Positions 57,519-64,000 of a stretch of 64,000 nt of DNA are shown piece by piece. Under the pieces are notes generated by a model. That model saw only the letters and a program-made list of their open reading frames with translations, searched no databases and had not been told where the DNA came from. The position numbers and the translations under genes were made by a program. The stretch comes from Holothuria scabra (lineage: Eukaryota > Echinodermata > Holothuroidea > Aspidochirotida > Holothuriidae): the NCBI GenBank assembly GCA_037179385.1, contig CM074193.1, positions 38,720,846 to 38,784,845 on the forward strand, written 5' to 3'. How positions within the stretch are numbered: the stretch's first letter is position 1; the number at the start of each line of letters is the position of its first letter.

Positions 57519-59090
57519 TATATTAACAATCATGAATGCAGTACTTGAGCCTTAGTAGTTCCTTTAAGAAGTGGCTGAAACTGGTACGATAGTTAGTCTA
57601 TTTCAATTCCAATATGTCGTGAAGTCATGTTGAAACATCATACAGATCATAATGGCATCTTGGTAGACTAGAACGTAGTTTTTACTTCGGTTCAACTTCT
57701 TATCACAATATGAATTGCATAACACCTTTCAGTATACCCCTGTTTACGGTATAAGTCTTATAAAAATGTATTTTAATCTACAAATTTTTGATGTTCATGA
57801 ATTTGTGCAAGGAATTTGTGTTTGTGGAGGAAACCTGAGAATGAACTGTAAAATTTAGTGAGCATCTCATAGTAATTTAAAGGCAACTAACACATGTTAC
57901 AATTACACATTTGGAAATAATTGGATCATATCTTGCATTCTGAATAAAGCGCTTTTCAGGAAAAGAAATTCGACGGTATTTTTTTAGGTATCATTAACAT
58001 GGTCCATATATCTTGTTTCCTTTAAGGTAAAATCAACGTTAGACAGAGAATATGAAGTTACCCTTTGTTCCAGCATCTGCTTTTGCCCTTTTGAACAGAT
58101 TTTTGCACGTTAAGTCTCACAGGTTAGGAGAAAAGTTAACTGCGAATTAATTACTGTTGAATGTACATATTTGTAGGATAACAAAATAAAACAAAGATGC
58201 AAGACTAGCCAGCCCCATCTACATTGCAACCAACCAACACGTTAGCTATTAAAGTCGCATGACATTTAAACCGGCAATCAGACTGTTTCTTTTCTCAACT
58301 TTAATTATGCATTTTACTTGTACATTCACCTGAAACTAGCGAAAAATATCTGGCGTGATCATACCATGACCACGAATCATTTTGGTAGGTTTTAAGAAAA
58401 TGGTCCAAACATTTACGAAGAACACTAAATTGTTCAAAGTAAAGTAATTGCTCAGCATCTTTCACATAACCTTTTAATATTTGCATTCACCGTTATCAGT
58501 TCTAACTATGAACCGGTTTTTTAAATGAATTTCCGATGTGTATTTAGTTGCGAAGATAAGAATAGTATTAACTTTACCGTACATCTGTGAATTATGAAAT
58601 CAGTTGAAAATCTTCCACATTCAGTAAGTTATTTACGTTCCTCACAAAGCACTGTACCGCACTGCCATAGTAACGTAAGGTGATATTTTTTCGCAGGGAA
58701 AGCGAGGGTAAACCCGGCCAATAAATGGGCCAGTGGATGTCAATTGGAAATGTATAACTGCTCCGGTTCCACAGTGACAGTTTTTAATCCTTCTGATCAA
58801 TTCTGTCACTGCCGGGTTATGAAAGAGCATGCCAGGTAATCAAGACCAACTTTACCTTAACCTAATTTTGTTATCGCTTTTTTACTTTCATTTTTGGGGG
58901 GTTTTTAGTTTCATTCCTCAGGGGACTATACACCAGGTTTACATGAGTCATTATTTTCTTTTTTTTTTATCAGATTAGATAACGACGTACTGCAAGCAGT
59001 CTCTCATGGACGCGGTTCAGTGCATTTGATTTCATCAGGCCATGTTTACTACGGGACATTTGTCATCGTATCCACGCAATGTAATATGCA
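42031..59090 (+). CDS. Cys-loop receptor copy 2 (nAChR-like), exons 1-5, 3' end outside window
   Basis: Five exons join in frame: 42031-42085, 45230-45384, 47749-47793, 48203-48312 and 58974-59090 (junction phases 1, 0, 0, 2, 2). They encode a signal peptide, the N-terminal helix, the loop D and A regions and the sequence up to the first cysteine of the Cys-loop. Exons 3 and 4 have the classic nicotinic sizes of 45 and 110 nt. The Cys-loop end, M1-M4 and the stop must lie after 64000; nothing like exons 6-7 of copy 1 appears between 59091 and the edge. The protein should be secreted into the membrane as a ligand-gated channel subunit. Intron 4 is 10.7 kb because of retroelements. Ligand and partners are not predictable. 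Confidence 0.85.
45230..45384 (+). CDS. Receptor copy 2, exon 2 (N-terminal helix, first strands)
   Basis: It follows tcatactag and ends at GACTTT/gtaagt, phase 0. It reads [38 protein letters not shown] and TALIDF, matching the nicotinic pattern of ExRLxxxLLxxYNxxxRPV, a DxVxVxxxLxL strand and the IID segment before exon 3. An Asn-Tyr-Ser glycosylation site is visible. No counterpart was found in copy 1. Confidence 0.9.
46178..46435. mobile_element. MITE R4 with perfect 24-bp inverted ends
   Basis: The left end begins AAGTAAAGTAAGGGTAGG and the right end is its exact inverse over 24 bases. It is 258 bp and non-coding. It lies in intron 2 of receptor copy 2. A diverged second copy follows 1.2 kb downstream. 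Confidence 0.8.
46883..47060 (+). repeat. Partial R5 element
   Basis: CCTTAAAGGTAAAGAGCAGT, then CCAAAC and CATCTTATTTCTCTT match the terminus and inner block of the R5 region at 33431-33520. The other arm is not recognisable. Confidence 0.5.
47450..47643. mobile_element. R4 element, second diverged copy
   Basis: It shares with 46178-46435 the blocks GACCAAACTA(A/G)TAATAATCAA, AATGCCACCCAAGTCTTT and CACCGCCTA...CCCTTA. The left inverted end is missing and the right end is altered. Confidence 0.65.
47749..47793 (+). CDS. Receptor copy 2, exon 3 (loop D region)
   Basis: The 45-nt exon lies between caatgcag and gtaatg, both junctions phase 0. It encodes [15 protein letters not shown], corresponding to the nicotinic DEKNQxxxTNxWxx segment that holds the loop-D Trp. 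It is the intact sister of the broken exon at 6355-6399. Confidence 0.9.
48203..48312 (+). CDS. Receptor copy 2, exon 4 (loop A)
   Basis: The 110-nt exon lies between ttttacag and gtaagt. It encodes [26 protein letters not shown] and [11 protein letters not shown], the nicotinic WxDxxLxWxP and loop-A region. It ends on TC, completed by A of exon 5 (Ser). A Penelope-like fragment begins only about 75 bp past its donor. Confidence 0.92.
48388..48905 (-). pseudogene. Penelope-like element, N-terminal fragment (minus)
   Basis: The minus-strand frame reads [20 protein letters not shown], then [21 protein letters not shown] and, after one in-frame TAG near 48512, [19 protein letters not shown], the conserved N-terminal region of Penelope-like RT proteins (the [14 protein letters not shown] motif also appears in the 50980 ORF). 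It stops abruptly at 48388, before the RT palm. It is a truncated copy. Confidence 0.8.
49031..49860 (+). pseudogene. Penelope-like element, C-terminal GIY-YIG fragment (plus)
   Basis: The piece [20 protein letters not shown] (49080-49160) is the usual region after RT. After frameshifts, [17 protein letters not shown] and then [19 protein letters not shown] (about 49542) give the linker and the YVG part of the GIY-YIG endonuclease. It has several stops. It lies in opposite orientation to the N-terminal fragment just upstream. Confidence 0.75.
49981..50190 (-). repeat. Extra Penelope arm copy (pseudo-LTR type)
   Basis: About 210 bp that match 50472-50683 nearly base for base, starting AAGGTCGAAATGCTGCGG. 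It includes the hammerhead-like core on the minus strand with one changed stem-I base. The two copies stand in direct orientation about 490 bp apart, as pseudo-LTRs of Penelope-like elements do. Confidence 0.8.
50064..50100 (-). ncRNA. Hammerhead-ribozyme-like motif, degenerate copy
   Basis: On the minus strand: CTGATGA, a stem II of GGGT/ACCC type, GAAAC, GTC. Stem I has one mismatch (CCAC facing GTCG). It is otherwise as in the copies at 50554 and 53198. Confidence 0.5.
50263..50337 (+). tRNA. tRNA-like sequence (anticodon-like GGA), probably pseudogene or SINE head
   Basis: GAGCTGT can pair with GCGGCTC as a seven-pair acceptor stem including two G-U pairs. TAGCGTAGTGG is A-box-like and GGTTCGGTCCC B-box-like. 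The anticodon arm TCTGC-CCGGAAA-GCGGA pairs and would present GGA (Ser). The D arm does not fold well and the T stem has a mismatch, so function is doubtful. It lies between two Penelope arm copies. Confidence 0.4.
50506..50815 (-). repeat. Left inverted arm of Penelope-like element 1
   Basis: It is the reverse complement of 52972-53281. It starts TAGGTCGAAAAGAGG and ends ACTAGCTCC. It carries the hammerhead-like motif on the minus strand (50554-50589). The open frame of the element begins immediately inside it (last upstream stop at 50809). Confidence 0.88.
50554..50589 (-). ncRNA. Hammerhead-ribozyme-like motif (left arm)
   Basis: It is the mirror image of the 53198 motif: CCAC / CTGATGA / GGGT-TTAT-ACCC / GAAAC / GTC / GTGG on the minus strand. 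Stem I (CCAC with GTGG) and stem II pair fully. Confidence 0.65.
50812..52875 (+). CDS. Penelope-like reverse transcriptase with C-terminal GIY-YIG endonuclease
   Basis: This retroelement polymerase copies its RNA at a nick made by its own endonuclease. The first ATG is at 50980 (631 codons), but the frame is open from 50812 and upstream residues ([20 protein letters not shown]) look coding, so the true start may be upstream, non-ATG or spliced. Numbering from the [17 protein letters not shown] lies near 26-39, motif [14 protein letters not shown] has its Asp at 176, and motif B is [10 protein letters not shown]. Motif C YIDD is at 273-276, and FLDLKLS follows. Then come a Cys-rich [10 protein letters not shown] stretch and a GIY-YIG domain ([10 protein letters not shown]...[13 protein letters not shown], about 534-560). 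All catalytic motifs are present, and no stop or frameshift interrupts it. The family is Penelope/Poseidon-like (endonuclease-positive); the exact clade is not assigned. Confidence 0.92.
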   Translation, partial: LHFGITDHQDDTPSEEVPNPANPVRSSWTPKPGENPTLDNVINTIYKDVNDLLPPKMTALRNLRPEERDAILSLKSNRDIIIKPADKGGAVVVWRKDLYIAEANKQLSDQSAYLELPADPTPECQKLVKNTLTQLMDNKQLPQNATSLLHPCPQISNFYLLPKIHKANNPGRPIVSSHSCPTVLISEYVDSVLSPLVSALPSFVQDTPHFLRLIRDFEFPDNCGERLLFTMDVSSLYTSIPHNAALTAIRYYLDKRRDPLVPTDTFLRLTELVLKQNCFQFNGRFFRQVKGVAMGTKMGPSVACLTMGHFEEQLFSQYTGPRPILYKRYIDDIVGVASGSRRDLETFIDFVNSFCPFLKFTHCISDSSVVFLDLKLSINNRTITSNLHFKPTDSHNYLLYPSNHPKSCTESIPYSQLLRARRICSEDSDFSTASEEILSFFEKRQYPAKILSNALRRIQGTSRKEALEKKSKSGTNLRIPLLISYHPSIRPILHAIHKNVKLLRQDPSTRDVFPEPPITAFRVEKNLANHLVRASHPQTSFDDTAGTFPCNRPRCNTCPVVGKHDLVNISGPNGNSFIVKQRFSCISSNVVYILACGRCNSLYVGETKRRLADRVTEHLRSIKQNLHGYPVAAHFNPPSPCSIQHLTVTAAVMCRGSDRDRLSAENRLIMRLGTLAPHGLNVRIDLL
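52972..53281 (+). repeat. Right inverted arm of Penelope-like element 1
   Basis: It is the partner of 50506-50815, starting GGAGCTAGTTTTTGTC and ending CTTTTCGACCTA before a (TA)n tract. It carries the hammerhead-like motif in plus orientation, downstream of the RT frame. Confidence 0.88.
53198..53233 (+). ncRNA. Hammerhead-ribozyme-like motif (right arm)
   Basis: CCAC, then CTGATGA, a stem II of GGGT/ACCC with loop TTAT, GAAAC, GTC and GTGG. CCAC pairs with GTGG as stem I. Stem III is only AC/GU without a loop, the minimal form described for retroelement hammerheads that are thought to act as dimers. One extra A separates CTGATGA from stem II. Penelope-like elements are known to carry such ribozymes in their pseudo-LTRs. 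Cleavage would fall after the C at 53229. Confidence 0.68.
53280..53349. repeat. (TA)n microsatellite
   Basis: An interrupted TATA tract directly at the outer end of Penelope-like element 1. A shorter counterpart lies at 50445-50470 on the other side. Confidence 0.9.
53350..53814. repeat. R6 module a, between (TA)n tracts
   Basis: It shares with 55263-55584 the blocks TTGGTCAACAT(T/C)GAAGTAATT, ATTACGT and ATTCCCAT, then AAAACAGTGTGTGAAA. Short inverted words AGGGGGAAA / TTTCCCCCTAA are scattered through it, with an internal (TA)n at 53451-53468. It is non-coding, probably a non-autonomous element of unknown type. Confidence 0.6.
53815..55132 (+). pseudogene. Penelope-like element 2, C-terminal fragment
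   Basis: It begins in a (TA)n tract. The frame 53843-54385 contains [40 protein letters not shown] and the Cys-rich [12 protein letters not shown], the region between RT and endonuclease. A frameshift near 54310 leads to [20 protein letters not shown], the GIY-YIG core (Gly of YVG changed to Arg), and on to [16 protein letters not shown] (54429-54629). The RT domain is absent. The protein differs from that of element 1, so it is another lineage. A 3' untranslated region of about 500 bp runs to the (TA)n tract at 55133. Confidence 0.8.
55133..55262. repeat. (TA)n microsatellite, compound
   Basis: A long TA run with ATATTCACAC and GTATGTATATG interruptions; the block ATATTCACACATATATA occurs twice. 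It separates element 2 from R6 module b. Confidence 0.9.
55263..55584. repeat. R6 module b, between (TA)n tracts
   Basis: It is the diverged direct copy of module a (53350-53814), with the GGTCAACATCGAAGTAATT and AAAACAGTGTGTGAAACATT blocks. GGCGAAA/TTTCGCC words take the place of the GGGGGAAA words. It is non-coding. Confidence 0.55.
55585..55680. repeat. (TA)n microsatellite
   Basis: A nearly pure TA run of about 95 bp between R6 module b and Penelope-like element 3. Confidence 0.92.
56189..56575 (-). pseudogene. Element 3 GIY-YIG endonuclease fragment
   Basis: [15 protein letters not shown] is a Cys cluster just before the nuclease. IVYQATV and [14 protein letters not shown] are the GIY and YIG strands, and [21 protein letters not shown] is the following helix with the conserved Glu. 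The end of the domain is lost in stops before the arm. Confidence 0.8.
56515..57249 (-). pseudogene. Element 3 RT fragment (YRDD)
   Basis: A 244-codon frame whose first ~14 residues are translated arm sequence. [19 protein letters not shown] corresponds to motif B, YRDD lies at residues 54-57, NFLDLTLDL follows, and then the conserved [19 protein letters not shown] block. After NITWFNPP an expanded homopolymer shifts the frame. The next 128-codon frame (56575-56189) continues with [32 protein letters not shown] and the GIY-YIG core. Confidence 0.82.
57427..57517. repeat. (TA)n microsatellite
   Basis: A TA run with two TTTATA interruptions at the outer end of element 3, matching the tract at 55585-55680 on its other side. 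Confidence 0.92.
57518..58973 (+). other. 3' part of intron 4 of receptor copy 2
   Basis: This is ordinary intron sequence. 58380-58500 aligns with 8520-8640 of copy 1 (ACGAAGAAC, TTGCTC, ATAACCT blocks) and 58670-58740 aligns with 8690-8760 (GCAGGG, AAACCCGG(T/C)CAAT). The duplicated introns thus resume to the right of the retroelement cluster. Confidence 0.7.
58974..59090 (+). CDS. Receptor copy 2, exon 5
   Basis: The 117-nt exon lies between tttttatcag and gtaagt. The first base completes Ser; it reads [18 protein letters not shown]...[11 protein letters not shown]. The Cys is the first of the Cys-loop pair; the second one would lie in the unseen exon 6. It ends on CA of a split Gln codon, as in copy 1. 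Confidence 0.92.
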
Positions 59091-60300
59091 GTAAGTTTAC
59101 CAGTTACTTCAAATGTAACTTCAGATGTATGCTTCAAATGTGCGTTCATACCAAAGCAGAAATCTGCAGCGGTTTGGAAACTGAAAGCCATTTTTCTGTT
59201 ATCGTCCTGTGGTGTTTTTTTTTTCAAAGGAACTTACTTAGTTTCCAAATTTCTCCGAACGGCGTTTTGCAAACAGCTGTCAAGAACAAATTGTAGTCAT
59301 GGCGGTTATAAAAGTAACACAAATAATCTATAGAAAGATCATTAGAGAACAAAATAAGTTCAGAAAATATTTTCTATGAAACCTACGGCACTCGACCTTT
59401 AACCTTTGATGTTTTACACTAACTTAATTTATGTTAAAGTTGAGCATGACGACTATGGATTGAACTACTGACTAATAGCTGGTGTATTCCTGCAGTTCAC
59501 GAGTTGGGGCAAAATGCTTTATTGTTTGCTAAAATATATTATTCCAATTTGTCTGCGCCATAACTACTGAATTGCTAGGGAAAGAGATATATAATGCCAA
59601 CAGATTGATGAACATGTGCACCAAGTGTAATGCCAGTGTAATGCCCACTCGAGAATTAGAAAGTTATAGTAAAAATTATAAGCAAGGCGCATGTGGATCC
59701 ATTCCTAAAATTTCACGGCAATCGAAGTGTCCTCGTAGGTATTCTTTCTTCGGGTTAGGGATTAGGTTAGGGATAAGGGTTATAGTTAGCCAGTGACTAG
59801 GAAATTTCTTGTCAAACAGTGCGCATCGCTCCCCTATTTTCCTTATCCTAAGTGCAAGGGGAAAATTTTCAATGGAGCACAGGAGACTCTGGTTTGGGCG
59901 TGTTTATTTGCAGACAAAAACACTTCATTAGTGTAATTAGTAAAGGCTCCATCTTGTTCGCTTCAAAATTCTTGCTTGATATGAAAGGATATTTCCAGCA
60001 AAGCATAATTTAGCAACGTTTTAGGTTTCAGTTGATGCATTGTAATTAATTCGTATAGGTGAAAAGACAAACCTTGACACAACCTATCAAGTTAGCAACA
60101 CGACGAAACAGATACAATTTTAACTCTTCGTTAAACGTATCGCTCAATCTCGGTTTACCAATTTAATTTGGATTAATTTTCTGCTTGAAAGACTCATGAT
60201 TAAGAGGTCTAAATATAAAACAGTTATCCACTTCTTTGTTGCTTGGTTGATTTAAGCGGATACTATCCAGCAAGGAATAATCTTTACACTCTCAGAAGAC
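59091..60300 (+). other. Start of intron 5 of receptor copy 2
   Basis: Blocks at 59150-59300 and 59470-59580 match intron 5 of copy 1. A short TTAGGG-like run (TTAGGGATTAGGTTAGGGAT) lies at about 59755-59775. No exon was seen. Confidence 0.65.
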
Positions 60301-60309
60301 CCTGAAAAA

Positions 60310-60660
60310 TTTTGATCAAATCCCAATCAAATTTGACCAGATTCCGTTTCACGGAGGCACCGATCCATCAAGGATAAAACTGACACAGAAATAAGGATAA
60401 AAACAAATGACCCCGTCCTAGATTAATTTGATTCGGGTTCCGCTTACCAGGGGCACCTATCCGTCCCGGTTGAAGATGACTCGAAAGGCCTGATAAAAAC
60501 AAATGACCCCGTTCCGGACCAAACTGATCCGGATTCCGATTTCCATGGTCGCCTATTCGATCGGGATTATGACCCTGTAATGGACCAAATATGAGCCGGA
60601 TTTCAGATTCAATGGTACCAATTCCATCCGGATTTAACTTGGAATTCTGGAAACCAATTA
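60310..60660. repeat. Degenerate ~96-bp tandem repeat
   Basis: The string AAACAAATGACCCCGT recurs at about 60401 and 60497, and each unit contains a (T/G)GATYCGGRTTCCG-like and a GGCRCCTAT-like block. Two further, more diverged units follow to about 60650. It lies inside the presumed intron 5 of receptor copy 2. Confidence 0.6.
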
Positions 60661-60719
60661 ATCCATTCCGGTTAAAATCTGAATGGATTCCTGATGATTT
60701 ACCGGTGGCTCCTATTAGT

Positions 60720-63700
60720 TTTAGATGAAAACGACGTGGACATCTTAGTTAGAACAAATGACGACTTTTTATATTAATTTTGATCAGAATTTGAGGCCAC
60801 GAATCACCCTAACCTTTCTTCCATGAAGAGGGAGCTGTTCTAGAACTAATTCAGATTTTCATTCCATTTCACTGCAGAAACCAAGGTGGCTATTAGTTCA
60901 ACCGTGGAAATAAGAAACAACACTAGCTACAGATGTCAATATAGTTGACATTGTATTTTTTAACACAATGCAAAACAAATTACCAATATCCAACAACAAA
61001 AAATCTGTTTCATGAAAAGCAGTGAGCATTTTGAAGTCTGAAATGGGTTCATACACTCATATTTACATAAATAGTTTGATCTCTGAAGAATGTTATGAGA
61101 AAAAAAAAAGACTGCTGCAGTCGAAAGAGGCACCCAAATTCCAGCAATGTTGATTAATGTTAAATCTCAAAAGGAAAATTTTAATGGTAAGTCATACTGA
61201 CCTTTTAGCCTTTTAGCCTTTTACTTCAAAAATCAAATAATTCCATATAAAGGCGTTTTTGCGTTAGTAATACCTGCTCCTCAAAGAATAAGTGGCACTT
61301 CAAAAATTGCAAGTAAGGTGTAATGCAATAAAATTCAACTTGTGTCAAGTGCAGACAGAATTTTGTATAAAGAAGAATGTGCAAAGCAGTGATCCATATT
61401 GGACAACTAAATACATTCATGATGCACGTGGCAACTAATACAACTTTCCGGGGCACTGGGAAATTTGTTCATTTATAGGTCTGTGTCAAAAAACAAGGAA
61501 CCCTATCAAGACAAACTAAAGAAATGACACATTGACATTTTGGTACTTCACCGTGATCTTAGTACAACTATTGTATGTGCAAAAACTACGTTACAGTATT
61601 AGCAATAAATAAGTTTTTAGCTACACTACTAAAACCCATTAACACTTAGAAGGAATACACAAAAGAAATATGTTGACCTACAAAATTTACGAATCTTTTA
61701 ACCAACTTGTAAAATTAAAGTGGGCCACAGCAAGGATGAATTTTACCTTCCGTTGTGGCTATGCATCTTGTTGAGAAAGCAATTCCACATTTAGTTCCTT
61801 ATATTACTGTAAGTTAGGATAAGGCACTTACTGTACTTTTAAGGATAATTATCTAACAGATGAGAACTCAAAGCCAGCCTCACAGATTCTGTTGTGATAA
61901 AAAATGGACTTATGTTTCATCTCCTTTTTAGCAGCATCTCGACTCATGCTTCCCCAATGCTCTGAAAATATATGTCAAATCAGAGAAGTTACAGTATTTC
62001 ATAAAACAAAGAAAAGAAATTTTCAGTTCTTTCATTTACTGCATTAGTTGTTACTAAGTACATTACAGTCAATTGAGTTTACTCTGAAAGTAAAGGTGCG
62101 GTATTTCTAATAAACTGTTGACTGTACTTGTATTAAACCTTAACCTTATATTGTTAGAAGAAACTTACATATTAATGTCTCAGATGCAACCAAAATACTG
62201 TACAGTAGGTCACAGCACTCTTGAGTGTTCAAGAAAGAAAACTAATCCTGAGTCACTTTTTAACCTCCAGGTCGGAAATTATTGTGAAAATAGGCCCATA
62301 TGAGCTACCTCATGGAACGTACTGTAGTAGCTTAGGTGAATGGACATTGATCGCTGGAAAGTGTACTGTACTTAATTTTCAGCTTACATGTACAAGTTGT
62401 CAGTGACAACCAGTAAGGCATACAATATTACTCTCGGAGTTACAGTGAACGCAAGTTACAACCAAATAGTATATCTGAACACAATACTTGGCAATACCAA
62501 CACACTTACTTCCAGACATCAACGAAAATTTTATGTACTGAAATACACCTTAGGTACAGTATGAACACACGAACTGCAATGCAATCTGCATGAAATAAAT
62601 ATTTTAAAAGTGCTGGGTACTACAATTACTTAGAATATGTTAACATCATCTGGAGCTTTGCTAAACCAGAGTCCTAGGTATCACAAGCATTAAAAGCCCC
62701 CAAACGCTTGAAAAAAATATGTGCCTCAGCGAGACGCACAAGCTCTTGATGATTCCCGTTCAATATGTTGCTCAAAATCTTTAAACCTCCTAGAACAACA
62801 GTTCAAAAGTGCACCACTGGCCAAAGGTGAAGTTAACTAGCCACCAGTTCCTGTTTGGCCCTTACCTCCTGTCCAAAGTCACCTGTTAGATTTGGTCACA
62901 GTACTGTAAATCAATTCCTTGTCTACTGTATGACGGATTTACAATGCATACAGGTACAGCACAATACTGTAAGACAAATGCTTTAAAAGACTCTTGGAAA
63001 AACATTGGGATCCTTCACCTTTTTCTCAGACTTTAAAGAAATTTCAAGGGGCCCATGCGGCTTTTTGATTTTTTGTACGTGAATACAGAAAATCATGGTT
63101 TAAATCACACTTTTTTATTTAAATTAAGACTTTTGATTAAAATAGTAAATATAATCATGATTTTAATCAATGTGACTTAAATCAAACAACCCTGGTCCAA
63201 GGACTCTTGTCCTTTTAGCACAGTATACTATACTGTTAGTAAAACATTGTTCAAGACATTAAAAAGTTTTATGTGAGCTGCTGTAGCAATTTAGGAAATA
63301 AAACTATTTCAACACATGCAAAATATGAATACAAGTGAAACACTCATTCATAGCACCAAAACTTGTACAAAGCTATAACCGAAATCCTCCCCAAAAAGGT
63401 TAAAATTATAGGCCTGTGTACAAATTAATGTCGTGATGGAGGGCCCTCAGATTTGGCCTATATTAGGCAATACTGTACAAAATTTGAAATGGAAGAGCCC
63501 TCCGCTTTTACTACTGAAATTACTCCTAAATTTACAGCAGAACATCCTCCGTAGAGTCCATGTACAGGCTTACGCCTATACCACTTCAAAAGCCCTACTG
63601 CTCAACGGTCTTGGAACATCCCTGGATCCCCCATAGCTTAACAAACTCACCTCTAATAACCACACTCTCATACCAAGAATGATCTTTGCCAAGTACTGTA

Positions 63701-64000
63701 GACCCCTAGTAGGTCTTAACTCTTAATCATCCAGTAGCGGAGAACAGTCAACATTTTATTAACATTTTATGTTTGCTATTTTAGCGAATAACGTTACGAA
63801 ACTACAGTAACATCGCTGGTGCATGTTTCTGAAATTTGGACATGGCATGCAAGTTGTTAACTTATTTAGTTTATGCACCACGCATAATTTCATGATACTG
63901 TAGTTATAACAACATAGATCTTGAATTTCAATAAGAGAGTTAATTGGTCATCCATTTTGGGAGCTTCAAATTCAAGTTCTTGTTTTTATTACTCCAAAAT
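60720..64000. other. Right end, no gene recognised
   Basis: Frames are under 80 codons. No homologue of copy 1 exons 6 or 7 was found, so this is probably still intron 5 of receptor copy 2. A block of TTTAAATCA/TGATTTAAA-type words at 63090-63195 ending AAACAACCCTG resembles a hAT-type transposon end. Confidence 0.4.

Noticed and set aside
59752..59786. TTAGGG-like run as an interstitial telomere
   Set aside because: Only a few imperfect units; too short and irregular to be telomere-derived with any confidence.

Overview
The window is AT-rich animal nuclear DNA, most likely from a marine invertebrate. An ambulacrarian such as an echinoderm or hemichordate is a guess; the sequence does not settle it. 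The grounds are spliced neurotransmitter-receptor exons with GT-AG junctions, CR1/L2-like and other Jockey-group LINE relics, Penelope-like elements with GIY-YIG endonucleases, tRNA-derived SINE heads and many short inverted-repeat transposons. No operons, CRISPR arrays or prokaryotic genes are visible.

The host genes are two tandem, same-strand copies of a divergent Cys-loop (nicotinic acetylcholine receptor-like) channel subunit. Copy 1 (about 5.6-14.5 kb) keeps exons for the first binding loops, the Cys-loop, M1-M3 and M4. Its 45-nt exon 3 carries a stop at the last codon and has lost its splice donor, and no leader exon or exon 2 is recognisable upstream. Copy 2 (42.0 kb to past the right edge) has an intact leader exon and exons 2-5, all in compatible phases; its Cys-loop/transmembrane exons must lie beyond the window. 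Exon sizes of 45 and 110 nt match the classic nicotinic receptor exons 3 and 4. Homology between the copies extends into the introns, so they arose by segmental duplication. The encoded protein has a 13-residue Cys-loop and a cation-type M2, but lacks the loop-B Trp motif and the loop-C cysteine pair of ACh-binding subunits.

Layout: 0-5 kb, no gene recognised, with a cluster of CACTC/GAGTG hairpins; 5.6-14.8 kb, receptor copy 1; 14.8-17.7 kb, nothing recognised; 17.7-24.0 kb, two degenerate LINEs on the minus strand; 24-42 kb, intergenic DNA full of non-autonomous transposons (including a three-level nest at 27.8-30.0 kb), a fold-back element, tandem repeats and SINEs; 42.0-59.1 kb, receptor copy 2. 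Intron 4 of copy 2 has grown to about 10.7 kb, against 2.2 kb in copy 1, by accumulating at least four Penelope-like insertions (48.4-57.5 kb) separated by (TA)n tracts. One of these has a 631-residue open RT/GIY-YIG reading frame between nearly identical 310-bp inverted arms that carry hammerhead-ribozyme-like motifs. From 59.1 to 64.0 kb is the next intron of copy 2, with a degenerate ~96-bp tandem repeat.
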